Source: Mikania micrantha (taxonomy: Eukaryota > Streptophyta > Magnoliopsida > Asterales > Asteraceae). Taken from it: a DNA stretch of 64,000 bases. Under the pieces are notes generated by a model. It made no database searches, was not told the origin of the DNA, and saw only the letters and a program-made list of their open reading frames with translations. The translations under genes were made by a program, and so were the position numbers. Of this stretch, positions 1 through 11,513 are shown in pieces (position 1 is the stretch's first letter; every line of letters starts with the position of its first letter). Location of the stretch: assembly GCA_009363875.1 (NCBI GenBank), contig CM018689.1:53383741-53447740 (forward strand), read 5' to 3'.

Positions 1-2093
1 GTGAGAGAAGAATAAACGTGGTGTGAGAGGAGAATAAACAGGAAGCGGGGGCTGATGAAGGTCTCATGTGGGTTGCCGCCGGGGGAGGGGCCGCGTTCCC
101 ACCTTGTCATCCGACAATACATCCAAGGGTTAATTATATTAAACCACTATATATTTTTATCTTCTTTATAAGACAGTATATGAATCCATTTTAGAATTAG
201 ATAGTAAACTTTAATATTTGTTCTCCTCTTATGCATATAGGTAGCCAACACTGCAAGATGCAAATGGTTTGCATGTGGCCTAGACAAAAGACATAAAAAA
301 AGAACATGCTTCAGATAATTAAAAAGAAACAGAATAATAAAAACAATAATATACTTTCTTTAAAGCAAAATTAATTTTTTTTAATAAGTTTGTTTTTCAT
401 TAACATTGTTTCATGTAAAAATATAAGAAATAAGATGCATATCCAAAAAAAAAAAAAATTCAACTCAGAAAACTACAAGTCTTTGCGTGATATGTGGCAA
501 AGAAAACCACGTTGTTCTAGTTTAGTTTTGTATGGTTAATATTAAACCAATTGTCCAAGCTAGTTGTGGCTATTTTGTGACCAGTTGAGTTTAGTTGATG
601 ACTCTTGTATGGAGCTAGGGTTATAAAAAAAAAAAATGAAAAGCTGAATCATATTCTTAGTAAAAAGTCGAATTGAATTGTAAATTCAATTTTTGATTCA
701 TTTTCTAATTGTAACTAAATTATGAATTTGGTTTTCAATTCATTTAATGTGTATATATATATATTTGAATTTGGATTTTTTGATTGATCAAGTAATCTGA
801 ATAAATGATAATAATGTATGTTGAATTCAATTTGTTTGATTTATATAATTTGACTAATACGGTTGAATTTTGTTCAGTTTGACATATTCCCAATTTAGAT
901 CATTTGGGTTAACGTATAGGCCTAAAAAATTAAAAACCTAATATACCGAATAAACAAATCAAACAAACCGAAAACCAAATCATTGAACAATCCTTAGACA
1001 GAACTAAGCATCATCTAATGAATATTCAAACTCAGAGTACAAAAGCTTATAAAATTATATAGTTTTTAAAAAACATAAGTTTGTAAATGGATAATAAACA
1101 CTAGTTTAGTATGATTTAAAATCAATTTGACTTGTTCATCACACTTGTGGATTTTGATACGCCCAATTTAAATATTACTATATAAAAAATATTTATATTT
1201 ATATTTTCTGGTTTAGTGTAGGTGTACAAATATTTATGTTGTTAACAATTATCTATTATGTATAAGTATTTAAATATAAGCTCTTTAATTATGGTAAGTT
1301 TGTTAATAACTAATAAAAAAAACATAGTTGTATTTTAGACGTTGTGTATATGAATTTGTTTTCACAATCTAATTTATTTTTAATAAATTAAAAATGTTAA
1401 AATTGTATTTGTATTTAGAAAATCCGTTTAAAACCTATTTTTGGATCAACTAATAGATTGCAAAATGATGGATACACGCACATTCAACCAAATTTTAAGG
1501 CCCATAAGTTATAATGAGAATCAATGCTTGTGTGCCATGCTCTTTAGGATGCCGGATAATGAGTTATTCAAGTTTAGAGTCTATCCAAAATCCGACCCGA
1601 CCTGAATGCGAAAATTGTTAATATGATCCGAATCTATCCGAAAAACCGAATAAACTTATTTTTTCATCCGAATTATTCGGATTGAATTCGGATATCCGAT
1701 CCGAATTCGGAAAACGGAATCATATCCGAATCTACCCGAACATCCGAAACTTTAATTCGGATCTGGTTTTTTGTGATTAGGATCGGTTTTTGGAATTTTT
1801 TTTCGTATTTCGGATTTTTTGAAAACCCTGTAATTTGTACTTTGTTGTTTAAGAAAAAGGGATCTCCGGCAAGATTTGGCCGGATAAATCATCGGAGTTC
1901 TCACAAGGAAGTAATGGCGCGAAATTTATATTGATAAACAAATTAGATCACAAATTAACTGATAACATATACAATCAAATCTCCAACTTATGAATATTAG
2001 CAGAAGTGTTTAGAAGATGCTAAAAGCCTAATTACAGTACATACGTATCACAAATACACACAGAGTTAGGTTTCGAAATTCGAATTAGCAAAA
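1..2093. other. Gene-free AT-rich stretch with CCGAAT-type degenerate repeat
   Basis: No coding exon seen. The first 120 bases are unusually GC-rich and could be the end of a small DNA transposon cut by the window edge. From about 1570 to 1800 the sequence is a chain of CCGAAT/ATTCGG words in both orientations, typical of a degenerate inverted-repeat element of which relatives occur near 5400-5820 and 32700-33180. The rest is plain AT-rich DNA and the 3' flank of the TAXIMIN gene. Confidence 0.5.
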
Positions 2094-2501
2094 TTAACAA
2101 GGAATCTTCGATGTAAACCATTCCATGACATGAATCGGAGCCTTGATCAGCTCAATCGCAATTTCAACTAACACCGTTACGCACAAACAGCAAGGACATA
2201 TGCATGTCAACAACAATCTGTTTCAATTCATCAACACACAGTCACACACACATACAAACAATCAGATATCGAGATTCGTTTTCAACAAATTATGCAAACA
2301 GATCTCGAATTCAAAGTTCTGTGTGCTGGATCTGTGGATCGAACCGATTAAACGAAGAATTAGGAGAGAAATAGTGAAGAAGTTAACGTACCCGACGATC
2401 CAGACGACGACACCGACGATGGATAGAAGAAGAGAAAGCAAAGCGAAAGGGAGACCGAGTAGGAAGCCCAAAGGTCTGCAATCGCCATCTCCGCAACACA
2501 T
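2094..2501 (-). CDS. TAX: TAXIMIN-like cysteine-rich signalling peptide, two exons
   Basis: Complete gene on the minus strand: exon 1 2501-2392, exon 2 2217-2094, joined at a GG|GTACGT donor and a CAG|A acceptor, giving 77 residues. The start MCCGDGDCRPLGF, a hydrophobic stretch (about residues 12-37), a CICPCCLC cysteine cluster and the end APIHVMEWFTSKIPC are hallmarks of the plant TAXIMIN family, whose members are normally 70-80 residues. Known of the family: small membrane-associated or apoplastic peptides; TAX1 of Arabidopsis affects lateral organ separation. The ATG at 2501 is chosen because the family begins at MC and the upstream in-frame codons are unconserved. Reading frame and splice phase (two bases plus one) fit exactly, so the gene looks intact. 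A broken copy of the first codons lies at 4429-4481. Function here is inferred from the family. Confidence 0.9.
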
Positions 2502-2639
2502 TTTTGCTTGTTCTGTGCCTGCACTTGATCGGTGAGGGATAAGCGAAATATGTTTGAAACGTAGATACGTCATCGGTCATACGCGATCTCCTGTAAATTG
2601 ATTTTTCTTTTTTGTAAATTACAAAATAGTCCCTCAACT

Positions 2640-2822
2640 TTTTTTGAATGGCTTGGTACAACGGCACTTAAGTCGAGATTTCAACCGTCCCGTCGGATTT
2701 GACGCTCTTGGGCGTGTACCCGAGCCCACTCTAGGAGGAACCCCATAACTCGGTAAACCTCCTGACCTTGCTTCAACAAATATGCCTCAACCCGGATTTA
2801 AACCCAAGACCTCAATTATATA
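2640..2822 (-). mobile_element. SINE with 12-bp target-site duplication
   Basis: A short retroposon inserted just upstream of the TAXIMIN gene. It is flanked by perfect direct repeats AGTCCCTCAACT at 2628-2639 and 2823-2834. Read on the minus strand it contains a pol III B-box-like GGTTTAAATCC near its start and ends in an A-rich tail, as expected for a tRNA-derived SINE. A clear A box was not identified. Confidence 0.7.
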
Positions 2823-2834
2823 AGTCCCTCAACT

Positions 2835-4428
2835 ATTCATTAGGCTAGAAATAGTCCCTCAACTATTCATGGATTTGAGGTTTGTAATTGGATTGAGTTT
2901 CTTCATTTAGTAAACTACTTTCATCTATTTCTTGGACTATGATAGGTTAAGCAAATTAAATAGGAAATATATTTAATAGTTATTAATAATAACTTTAATA
3001 ATATAAGATATTTTTTTGAAATAAAATATGATTAGAATTTCGTATATTTAAGTAATGAATAATTATATTATTACTTTAAATATTATTTTTTTTTAAAGTT
3101 TGTTTCTTTAAACATTTTTCTTTTAAAAAAATTGTTTTTAAGTTTTATATTTTATAGTTATTTGGTTTTCTAGAAGTGTGATTTTTAAAATATTAATATA
3201 TTATTAATGTACTAAAAATTCATTAAAAATTTTAAAATGTTTAAAAACTATATTTAATATTTAATATTAGAGAAAAAAATTAAGATGTTATAAGTTCATG
3301 CTATATGCCCGTAAAAATTTTGTTTGATTAAAGTTAAAGATTTTAAAATTTTAATATCTCGTTTGCGTATATTTTAAAGAATACTATGACAAATGTATTT
3401 TATTTTTAGGTCTATTCATCAAGTTTTAAAACCTTTCAAGTTACATCAACCTATTAAATAGTTTTTTTTTGTTATATTTCTCTTCTTTTATTTGTTTTTA
3501 TGACATATTACGTTTAGGTTTTACGCCGAACTAACAACTTTTGATACATTTTTATTTGTACGATGACTTAAGTTAAAAGTTGCAACTAAGCTAATTTTTT
3601 CATGTTTTTTCCTTTTTTTTTTTTTTTTGTGTTTTAAGTGTGTATATATATGTTGTTATAAATTGGCTTTGCAATCCGATTTCTTGATGCCTTGGTTTTT
3701 TATATTGAAATGACAATCTATTGGTAAAATGATAGCAATTAAGATATGTTTTAATACTGATGTCAAGTCTGTATCAAATTTATTACTTAACAAATAGAAA
3801 AAATGACATTTTGAATAGACGATGTGTTTGTAAAAACAAAACTTAAGTACACAGGATAAAACATATTCTGTGTCGCATATAAAAACAATAAACTATCAAA
3901 GTTCATCTTTTGCATTCCTTAACTATTCTTTATCGAAAAAGAAAATAATATATAAAATACATATAAAAAATGTAATAAATATAAATAAAAACCTTGGTTT
4001 CTATAATAAAAAAGTTATAATACTGTAAAAAAATTCATTAACATGTAATTCAAAATAAAAAAAAAAATCCATTTCTTAAAAAAGTTATTATTAGATGTGA
4101 GTCATGTGACATTGTGAAATGTTTGTGCGACTAAACATAAAACTAATTATCTTTCTCTATTTGCATTATTAAACCGTTCCTTCGTACCAATGGTATTATA
4201 GATATTCAATCGAGAACTTTTGATACTTAAGAACTAAAAGAAGCAATTATAACCACAAGTTTACAATGGTAAAATGTAACTTCTCTTATTTTAAAAGAAA
4301 ATTAATTTTATACCCCTTAAAACTTGTATTTTAAAACTAGTTTTTTTTTGTTATTTTATATTTAATGGTTCTTAATATAATAAGTCTCATGGTTTAATAA
4401 TATAAAGAATTAGAGATAAAGTTTGGAT
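2835..4428. other. Gene-free AT-rich spacer
   Basis: Very AT-rich with homopolymer runs. 2940-3300 resembles the AT-rich body of the Helitron family seen at 39510-46918 (runs such as TATTTAATATTTAATATTAGAGA) but lacks the ends. No exon, RNA gene or clear element boundary seen. Confidence 0.4.
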
Positions 4429-4481
4429 GGAAGCCAAAGGTCTGCAATTGCCATCTCCGCAACACATTTTGGCTTGCTTTG
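4429..4481 (-). pseudogene. TAXIMIN exon 1 fragment (truncated copy)
   Basis: About 53 bases nearly identical to the start of the TAXIMIN gene at 2463-2515. On the minus strand it reads ATG then MCCGDGNCRPLAS, against MCCGDGDCRPLGF in the intact gene, then similarity stops. No exon 2, so it cannot make the peptide. It abuts a SINE that begins a few bases later (about 4484). Probably a small local duplication of the first codons and leader. Confidence 0.7.
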
Positions 4482-4483
4482 TA

Positions 4484-4692
4484 AGTTTGGTTTATAACTG
4501 CTTAGATAGGCAATCGAGTGGATTGAAAAACCGTCCCTGAAATAGGCGTCCTTGAGAGGTTAGAGGGTTTTCCGGTGCGGTTTACTCCTGGGGTGGTGGT
4601 GGGGTCTCAACGGAGGTCATGGTAACTATAACTTAGTGACGTGACTTGAAAATCAGTAGTTCACACATTGAGATCAAATGCTGTTAAAAAAA
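4484..4692 (+). mobile_element. SINE family A copy, 5'-truncated
   Basis: Shares the body GGTTTTCCGGTGCGGTTT, a GGAGGTCATGGTAACTA segment and the end GAGATCAAATG plus A-run with copies at 41146, 52251 and 56493. The 5' tRNA-like part is degraded and no target duplication was found. It touches the TAXIMIN fragment at 4429-4481. Confidence 0.6.
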
Positions 4693-4837
4693 ACCATTTC
4701 TTGGGTCTCTTTTTAGTAGTTGGAAGATAAAGATGCGAAACACAAATGCATGCAGCTTTAAGCCTTTAATCCTTATTCTCCTTTTTTCGTAATTATTCCC
4801 AGTTTCCCACCTTTAACAGCTAGAGGAATAATTAAGG

Positions 4838-5274
4838 TGTTGATCGATTCCTTTGGGTTTGATTGAAACATGAATACGAAAATAACAATGAAAATATAGA
4901 TTAGATGAAACATGTGAACCCAGTTAATGCGTTGTTGATTCCAGACATGTTTCTTGAGATGACAATCCGATCGGGTTCCCGTTTAGGGGGTATGGTGAGG
5001 ATGAAATAAGATGAGAGGCTCGGTTGAAGTTCACGAATTCTCTAGAGGTGAGGAGATTCGTGAATGATGATCGATTTTGAGAGTGTAACCTTAATTATGA
5101 ACAATTAATCTCATATTTATATACACCAAAGGAGAAACCCAAATTAGGATAAATAAGAATAAATTACGTCTATCAAATAATTATCTATCTGCTAGGGGTA
5201 TTTAGGTAATTGATTTATTTGATTAAATAATCATAAGAGCCATATATTATTCATTTAGTTAATTATTTCCAACA
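4838..5274 (+). mobile_element. Probable solo LTR
   Basis: Begins TGTTGATCGATTCC and ends TTATTTCCAACA, the TG...CA ends of a plant LTR. The flanking five bases are TAAGG and TAAGA (one mismatch). No internal retroelement region adjoins it. A related copy in opposite orientation lies at 23932-24329, sharing the TGTTGATCRATTCC end, the inverted GAATTCGTGA-rich middle and an AT-rich tail. Confidence 0.6.
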
Positions 5275-5346
5275 TAAGACTTACCCCAAGAACTGAGGTG
5301 CCTAGGACGGAATCAGAAAAAAAAGACTCTAATGAATTCAATTATT

Positions 5347-5830
5347 AAAGTAGGGCGCTCAAAATAACTTAAATCTGTTTAAATCCGAAATGTGTTTGTA
5401 ACTGAAGAAACCAAATCGAATCTGGAATTCGATTTTCGGGACGATTACTTATTGTATATGAATTCCGAATTTGGTTTTTGCCTTTTTGGTTCGGTATTGG
5501 TGTCATATTTTTTAATTAGTTTGTTCGATTATCTGGTTAGCTAATTAAACCGAATTCTTATTTAAATTTATTTTTTATTAATAATATATCAGGTTGAATT
5601 CGGTTTATTCGGATCGTTTTAATCGGTTTTTTACCGGTATATTCGTTTTTTAATTGGTTTATTTGATTGAATTCGGTTTTTAACTGGTTTATTTGATTTT
5701 TAATAGGTTTATTCAGTTTTAACCAAAACTGAACCGAACCACTTCCCGAATTCGGTTCGTTTTTTGGATAGGAAAAAATTGAAAACCGGTTAAACCGAAC
5801 TTAATAAACCATTAACCAAATCAATAAACA
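5347..5830. repeat. Degenerate AACCGAAT-rich element
   Basis: A chain of CGGTTTAT/AACCGAAT words in both orientations. The left end TAGGGCGCTCAAAATAAC resembles the inverted end at 33150-33178 (TAGGGGTGTTCAGAATAAC after reversal), suggesting one hAT-like, non-coding family. No target duplication recognised here. Confidence 0.45.
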
Positions 5831-6314
5831 CCTCTTGTTTAATGGGCATGAAAGTAACTTTTTATCGTTTAAAGAATATTACTTTTTATACCCTTGAAAT
5901 TATGTGTTTATAAATAGTTTTTTAATTAGTTATCTGCAACTTGTTGTTTTTCATTTGAATAAATCTTCATATATACAAAAATTTTGTACCCCTTAACAAA
6001 TGGACCCAGGATGGACTGATGGAGGTTTGCCCCTCCTCAAGACCGCCCCCGGGAATAATTAGTTTTGAAAATTAGGGCAATTTCATATATCTCATCTAAA
6101 ACTACAAAATTAGATATATTCTTAATTCATTAACAAAGAGCATATATATTTTGCAATAAAAATTTGTGCTTTGAAAATATATGTAATTTTACAAGTTTAG
6201 AAGGGGATATATGTAATTTCCCATTGAATGTTTGTTAAAACTAAGGATAGGCTTGGGCTCGAACTCGTTACTAGCTATACAGGTTTTAACTCAACTCATG
6301 ATCTGAGCTTGTAA

Positions 6315-6900
6315 GGTCATGTGTAATATCCGGGTGACGATGATTGGAAAGGATTGCCTCATGAGTGCCACATTAGTCAGTGTGCGTGACAAAAAAAAAG
6401 CCATAAAACTTGATAAGAGTGGAGAGAAGTATTAGAGTGATACGATATCATATAATAAGGTTAGAAAAAATTAGCCATCACCTACATGTACACTATCATA
6501 CCAAAGCCATCATGCTCACTCTCACAAGTGAGGGGCAGTGCTCAAGGAGTCAAGGGCATGAGAGATTGAGGTGGCAAGTCTCACGCTTCTCCTCATGAGT
6601 ATTATGCAAGGCTAAGGTTATGTGTATTTATCACACCCCAATCACTCTACGTAGACGCTCCTTATATATGCGTCATATAAACAGCTAAAATCATCACACA
6701 CTTTTCACACACTTCTGTGTCATCATCACAATCTCATCACATATCCCATCACCCCAATACCCACTTTTGATCAACTCATGACCACACTAACGCCCATCCC
6801 TCATCACGCCCCATCAGGCCATCACGCCCCTGTGTAGTGGTTTCGAGCGCCATTGGGACATGACCGTGGCCCTTAGGGTTACCTCTCACTATACATAGCC
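6315..6900. mobile_element. Harbinger-type MITE with TAA target duplication
   Basis: Flanked by TAA on both sides (6312-6314 and 6901-6903). The left end GGTCATGTGTAATATCC and the inverted right end GGCTATGTATAGTGAGAG are imperfect terminal inverted repeats. GC-rich in its second half, no coding capacity. A relative is at 23651-23931. Confidence 0.6.
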
Positions 6901-7481
6901 TAAGAGTTATTATAAACATGTACATAATGTAGGAATAGAGGGAGGGATGCTCACAAGGGAGGAATGGTGCTTGAATACATAACCGTTTTATGTATGGTGA
7001 GATAGGATGATGTTTCTTTTGCTTCTTAACTTGTGAGATTAAAAGTGTTAAGGTTTATTAACATAATATTGTTAGATTGTGAGAAGATGAAGGGTTAGAA
7101 AACCTTCCTATTTTGACATGAACGTTGATCTTCTATCATCTCATGTTTTTAGCCTAAGTATTATCACACATTAACATGTTTTATATGAGATGTATTTGAT
7201 CACTTTTCTTTTTATTTATTTTTGTTATTACATGTTATTTTATGGATTTTAGGTTACATTTCTTTATGTTTGAATTTACTAACTTTACTGGTAATATTCT
7301 ACTAAAAATATTAGTATAGATTTGTGTTATTTTGCTTGTGTATCATCGATGTGTGTTAACAAAACTGAAACTTACAACTATTATTGCAAATTGTTAGTTT
7401 TATCGTCAATTTTGGTGTATGGTATAAATACTAATAAATGTTGTCTAGAACACGTCTAAGATGTTTAATTATATATATCCA

Positions 7482-7757
7482 ACAAAGTTAGCTTAGTGGT
7501 TAAGGCTTGGTCCTTTCTCCTTAGAGACTAGGATTCAAGTCTCACTGGTGACACTTTAACGGATACCAGGTGAGGGGATGAATCTTGAACATAATCTCGG
7601 GTTCTGAACCAATGGGGGGCGAAGGTCTACATATTCCACGGAGTTTCTGCTTATCAAGGGGTACGGTCTCACGGTCGGTGATCGAGAAATCGATCTTAGT
7701 TACCAACTGTCAGGCTGAAGGTAGCACGACGGGACCCTTTGCCATTCAAAAAAAAGT
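7482..7757 (+). mobile_element. SINE family B copy
   Basis: tRNA-derived SINE: an A-box-like TAGCTTAGTGGTTAAGG, a B-box-like GGATTCAAGTCTC about 35 bases later, a conserved body (TCGGGTTCTGAACCAATGGG) and a short A tail. A second copy lies on the minus strand at 36537-36795. The tRNA-like head is too degenerate to be a tRNA gene. Confidence 0.7.
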
Positions 7758-8338
7758 TAATTGCAACTAAGTCAAAGTACAAAACAAAATTAAAATTAAA
7801 CTTAAAATCATCATGAATATCACACACAACATTAAGCTTTTGACGCCAACCCTTCACCTTCTTCCTTCTATTTAACAAACAGATAATTTTACAATATTAG
7901 ACGCATTTTAGAAATTAATCTGAACACATTTGTAATATCAATAAAATCATAATATAACATAAATTCCTATACGAAGACATTAGAAAACAAATTTAAACCT
8001 ATTATCTTAGAAGTTATTACCCATAAATGATAGAGTAACATATTATGTGCACAAATTAAATGATTAATAACATATTTTCAAAAATGTTTCGTATCATAAC
8101 ATTGGATCTATTTTATTTGAAGAAGATAACCTAAAAATTCACAACAAGTAACATACATGCACAAATATAAATATTGACATGCTCTCTTTGAAATAGAGGC
8201 AAGCATCAACAAATCATCACAAAAATCAAACAAAATAAACACAATATGAATTAACCTTGAAAGAGACCTTTATTAATAATCTTGAAAGAGACCTTTATTG
8301 TTTTATATCATAAACTTCAAACCAAGAAGGTAATTCGT
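7758..8338. other. Spacer and 3' flank of the first CLE gene
   Basis: AT-rich, no exon. 8258-8312 contains two tandem copies of a TCTTGAAAGAGACC-type element also present in the 3' flank of the second CLE gene (11417-11462), so it belongs to the duplicated unit. Confidence 0.5.
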
Positions 8339-8605
8339 TCATGAGAGATTATAGTGAATAGACGGCGATTTAACAAAGTGATTCCCCTCTGATGATGGGC
8401 CTCCTGGTACTTTCCTACTAGGGTTCACATCAAACGCCTCTCTCTTATAATACTCAAGATCAGACACTTTCATCCCAAGCTTGCGTAATAAAAGTTGGCT
8501 TGAACTGCCATTTTGTATGGCCTGATTGGCATCGGAGTTGACACAAAAAACAAAGAAGATTAAGAAAATGAGTAGCCACCCTTTTGATCCGACAGTATTT
8601 TCCAT
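8339..8605 (-). CDS. CLE-like secreted peptide precursor, copy 1 (divergent motif)
   Basis: Intronless 88-residue precursor. A hydrophobic signal peptide (about residues 1-26, core LLIFLIFFVFCV) leads into a variable middle and a C-terminal motif RKVPGGPSSEGNH (residues 64-76). RxxPGGP matches the first half of CLE dodecapeptides, which act as extracellular ligands of leucine-rich-repeat receptor kinases. The second half departs from the usual D/N-P-x-H-H/N; the GNH end recalls CLE46-like peptides. A 12-residue tail follows. The ATG at 8605 is supported by a TATA box near 8687-8695 on the same strand, leaving a leader of roughly 50 bases. It shares 75% or more of its residues with copy 2 at 11514. 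Family placement is good; which receptor it signals to cannot be read from sequence. Confidence 0.8.
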   Translation of the reverse strand: MENTVGSKGWLLIFLIFFVFCVNSDANQAIQNGSSSQLLLRKLGMKVSDLEYYKREAFDVNPSRKVPGGPSSEGNHFVKSPSIHYNLS

Positions 8606-8700
8606 TAGGTTTGAGGTATTTCAAGGTTGTTTCTTATTTTGAAGAGGCAATTGTAGAGATTGCATGCATCTACATCATATTTATAAAAAGTTGGGAGTGA
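8606..8700 (-). promoter_or_regulatory. Core promoter of CLE copy 1
   Basis: On the minus strand a TTTATAAATA box at about 8687-8695 lies some 85 bases before the ATG, and a TGCATGCA (RY-type) word sits between box and ATG near 8661-8668. The same order of TATA box, TGCATGCA and ATG recurs at copies 2 and 3, so the arrangement is conserved within the array. Role of the RY word is inferred only. Confidence 0.55.
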
Positions 8701-8914
8701 TCATTGTATCAAATCATATAATATCATATTATGTCATATAATATCGTATTATGTCATATTATATCGTATTACATAATATGTTATAAGGATGAGTTATTGA
8801 AGAAAGTAAAACTAACACACTAAACATATGGGGCCACCAAAACGAGACATGTGGCTTGGGATCCCAAGTGTGTATACATGCATATATACATAAATACATA
8901 CACACAAGCGCGAT

Positions 8915-9240
8915 ATTTATGTTTAATTTGAATGATATCAATGTAATATTATTATTTTGCCAAAATTGTATTGTGGTACACAAAATTATTTTTATTTTAA
9001 GAATATATGTATTGAGTTAGTACATAACACTTAGTGTTATATATACGTATAACACCATGTACGTAGATAAAAGAACAAAAGTAATTATTGTTACGTATAC
9101 GTAATGTAATATATAGAATGATTTTTTTGGTAAATTTGTAATATTGCATAAATTTCTTTAGAAAATATTAAATTAAAAAATAATTTATAGATTTTAATAT
9201 TTTATTATTATCAGAGAGTAAATTTGATGTGTTTTTTTAT
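8915..9240. repeat. Upstream block X1 of the CLE duplication unit
   Basis: About 300 bases closely similar to 12075-12395 (X2) and 16020-16310 (X3): shared landmarks are GAATATATGTATTG, AGTACATAACACTTAGT, TATATACGTA and ATATAGAATGATTTTT. Non-coding; lies upstream of CLE copy 1. It marks the extent of tandem duplication. Confidence 0.75.
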
Positions 9241-9309
9241 AAAAAAATAATTTATCACCAAAGGTAATCAAACAGGACAATGACGCTAGTACATAAGACC
9301 AATCACATT

Positions 9310-9395
9310 TGGTCGTCTTCTCTGTTAGTGATTTCCGTCCAGCATAACCGACGGCTTCTTCTTCCTCTCCGTTTGTGATTTCCGTCCAGCATAAC
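9310..9395. repeat. Short tandem duplication of about 46 bp
   Basis: GATTTCCGTCCAGCATAACC occurs twice (near 9330 and 9378), each preceded by a similar CTCTSYKTKWGT segment. More GC-rich than its surroundings; it may belong to an unrecognised element covering about 9290-9510. No coding exon is convincing here. Confidence 0.5.
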
Positions 9396-9519
9396 CGCAC
9401 CGGATTAAACCGGTCCTCGGAGTTTCAAAGGTTACCAAAGCGAATCATTTGATCTACGCACCCAGGCATATAGAGGCGATGCCGCTTTTGCCTTGGACCA
9501 TAATAAACAAGAGCCCCCA

Positions 9520-10480
9520 CACTTGGTAATTAATTCGTGTCATGTGCCAGGTACGAAGAAAGAACCTATTTTTCGTTCCTTAAATTACTTGTACATGTAA
9601 GTATGTCGTCTTCGGTCATAAGTTTGTCATGGTTTTTGATGATTTTGCGAAAACATCAATTTTGGATCAATCTTGATGAGTCGTGTTACAGGATAAGTAG
9701 GTTATGGTTAACAGAGCTTTAATTTAATCAAATGTTTTAGTGTTTGATTATATTATTGGTTTTTTATATTTGGAGGTAACTTTATATAAAGATAACCAAC
9801 TTTCATATTTGTTCCAATTAAGTCATTAGAATTTTTTGTCTTATTTAGGTCATTTAACTTATTAATAGCAGGAGTATAAAATTTCTATACTTTTAATTTA
9901 TTTAATTTGTTAAGTGTTGATATAATTTATTATTCAAAATAATAATAAAAAAAGAGCCCAAGGGTAAATCATTTTTTTTTCCAAATAGTATGCGTAAATG
10001 ATTTTTAAAATAATTGATTTTTTTTTTCAGATAGCATAGGTAAATGTTGATAATTTTAAAATAATTTTTATTTTAATATTTTCTTTTTAAATTTATTATT
10101 GATTTAAATTATTTTTAAATGATAATATAACAACTTAACATATTAAATAAATTATATATATAAAAATTTCATATTAACTTGCTATTCAGTTTATTTTCAT
10201 AGGATTAGATTACCGTTAATAAATTCAACGACCTAATCAAAACAAAAAAAAGGTTCTAGTGAATTAATAGATACACTTATAAAAGTTAATTTTTGTGTAA
10301 ATACTAAATAGTGGGTCTATGTTGTACGAGAAATAATATACATGAGTTTAATTTTATCGGGTATGTTTTATCGGTAGAGTCAAGTAATTAACATAAAGAA
10401 AACGCAGGGCATCCAAAACTATAATATGAAGTGGCACAAAAGGTTAGGGTCCATTTTAACCTCAAAATGATGACAAATTA
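9520..10480. other. Gene-free AT-rich spacer in the CLE array
   Basis: No exon or element boundary seen. 9950-10150 has repeated AAATAGTATGCGTAAATGATTTT-like phrases in tandem. Confidence 0.35.
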
Positions 10481-10489
10481 ACAGGATGC

Positions 10490-11130
10490 TGTTGCTGGTT
10501 TAGTCAAGATTGACATTTAAAATCATGTGACAATATTAACTTAACTTAATTACCTTGCCTTTAGGCATATACTTTGACTAATGTGAACTTTATCTTCAAT
10601 TACATCTACAAAAATCTTAAATTTTATTGGTACTCTTGTTGATACTAATACTGTTATTTTTTTATGTTTATTATTGTGTTTTATATTAATTAAAGGTCGT
10701 TTAGTTGCTAATGATGAAGTTACAACACCAAACGATGTGTGACACGGAGCAAAAGAAGTAGCTGCTAATGTGGTCCTTACGTGACCACATTTTTAATCAA
10801 GCTATTTTTCACTTTCGATGTTTAGCATTGTTAGCAAGTGCAGAATATCCTCCATAAGCTCACATGTCTCATCCTCCTTTCTTGCTTAGGATTTATGATT
10901 TGTAACATAAATCTTAGACGAGTTAAGATAAAATCACTTGAAACATAGTCAGACCGATAGTTTTAGGCAAAACAAGGCATCATCAGCCTTGTTATGAGAC
11001 TAATTAATCTTACTAACAATTAGACAATACTTGTCTTGATTGAGGCTGATTTTGTCAATTATTTAGATTAATCCTGGCCTCGTAAGATACGATTGTAACA
11101 AGTTTCTGTCATTAACATATTTAAGTTTTA
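10490..11130. repeat. Downstream block Y1 of the CLE duplication unit
   Basis: Matches 12590-13120 and, after removal of the inserted hAT element, 15618-15730. Landmarks: ACCTTGCCTTTAGGCATATA, CAACACCAAACGATGTGTGA, CCTCCATAAGCTCACATGTC and GTAAGATACGATTGTAACA. Non-coding. Confidence 0.75.
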
Positions 11131-11135
11131 TGATT

Positions 11136-11139
11136 ATCT

Positions 11140-11186
<47 letters not shown>
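11136..11186. repeat. (TA)n microsatellite
   Basis: A run of about 25 TA dinucleotides between blocks Y1 and Z1. Similar TA runs at 15762-15802, 18008-18040, 41336-41360, 41751-41786 and 53889-53914. Confidence 0.9.
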
Positions 11187-11188
<2 letters not shown>

Positions 11189-11330
11189 CAAAACACATGG
11201 AATATATCAATCATCGATTTACTCTAATAACTAAATGAGATTTAAACACGCTTTCCTAGCTAGTATGTATCCTAGAACAAATTACACTTAAATAAGGGAT
11301 GAATATGTATTAGTAAAATCTCAACAACAT
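11186..11330. repeat. Block Z1 of the CLE duplication unit
   Basis: Closely matches 17268-17402 next to CLE copy 3 (GAGATTTAAACACGCTTTCC, TAGTATRTATCCTAGAA). In both places it lies just downstream of a CLE gene. Confidence 0.75.
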
Positions 11331-11513
11331 ACACAAATATAAAAATATGGTTTGAAAAGAAGCAACCATCGACAAATCATCACAAAAATCAAACAAAATA
11401 AACACGATATAAGTTAACCTTGAAAGAGACCATTACTAGTAATCTTGAAAGAGACCTTTATTGTTTTATATCGTAAACTTTAATCCAAGAAGACGCTTCG
11501 TTCATGATAAATT

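Noticed and set aside
2143..2535. Open frame of 130 codons on the plus strand
   Set aside because: It is antisense to the TAXIMIN gene, has no recognisable domain, and the minus strand reads a conserved family with correct splice sites.
7482..7560. tRNA-like A and B boxes
   Set aside because: These belong to SINE family B; no cloverleaf, anticodon arm or CCA-proximal stem can be formed.
9194..9400. 68-codon minus-strand frame
   Set aside because: Spans the end of block X1 and a tandem duplication; no signal peptide or motif.
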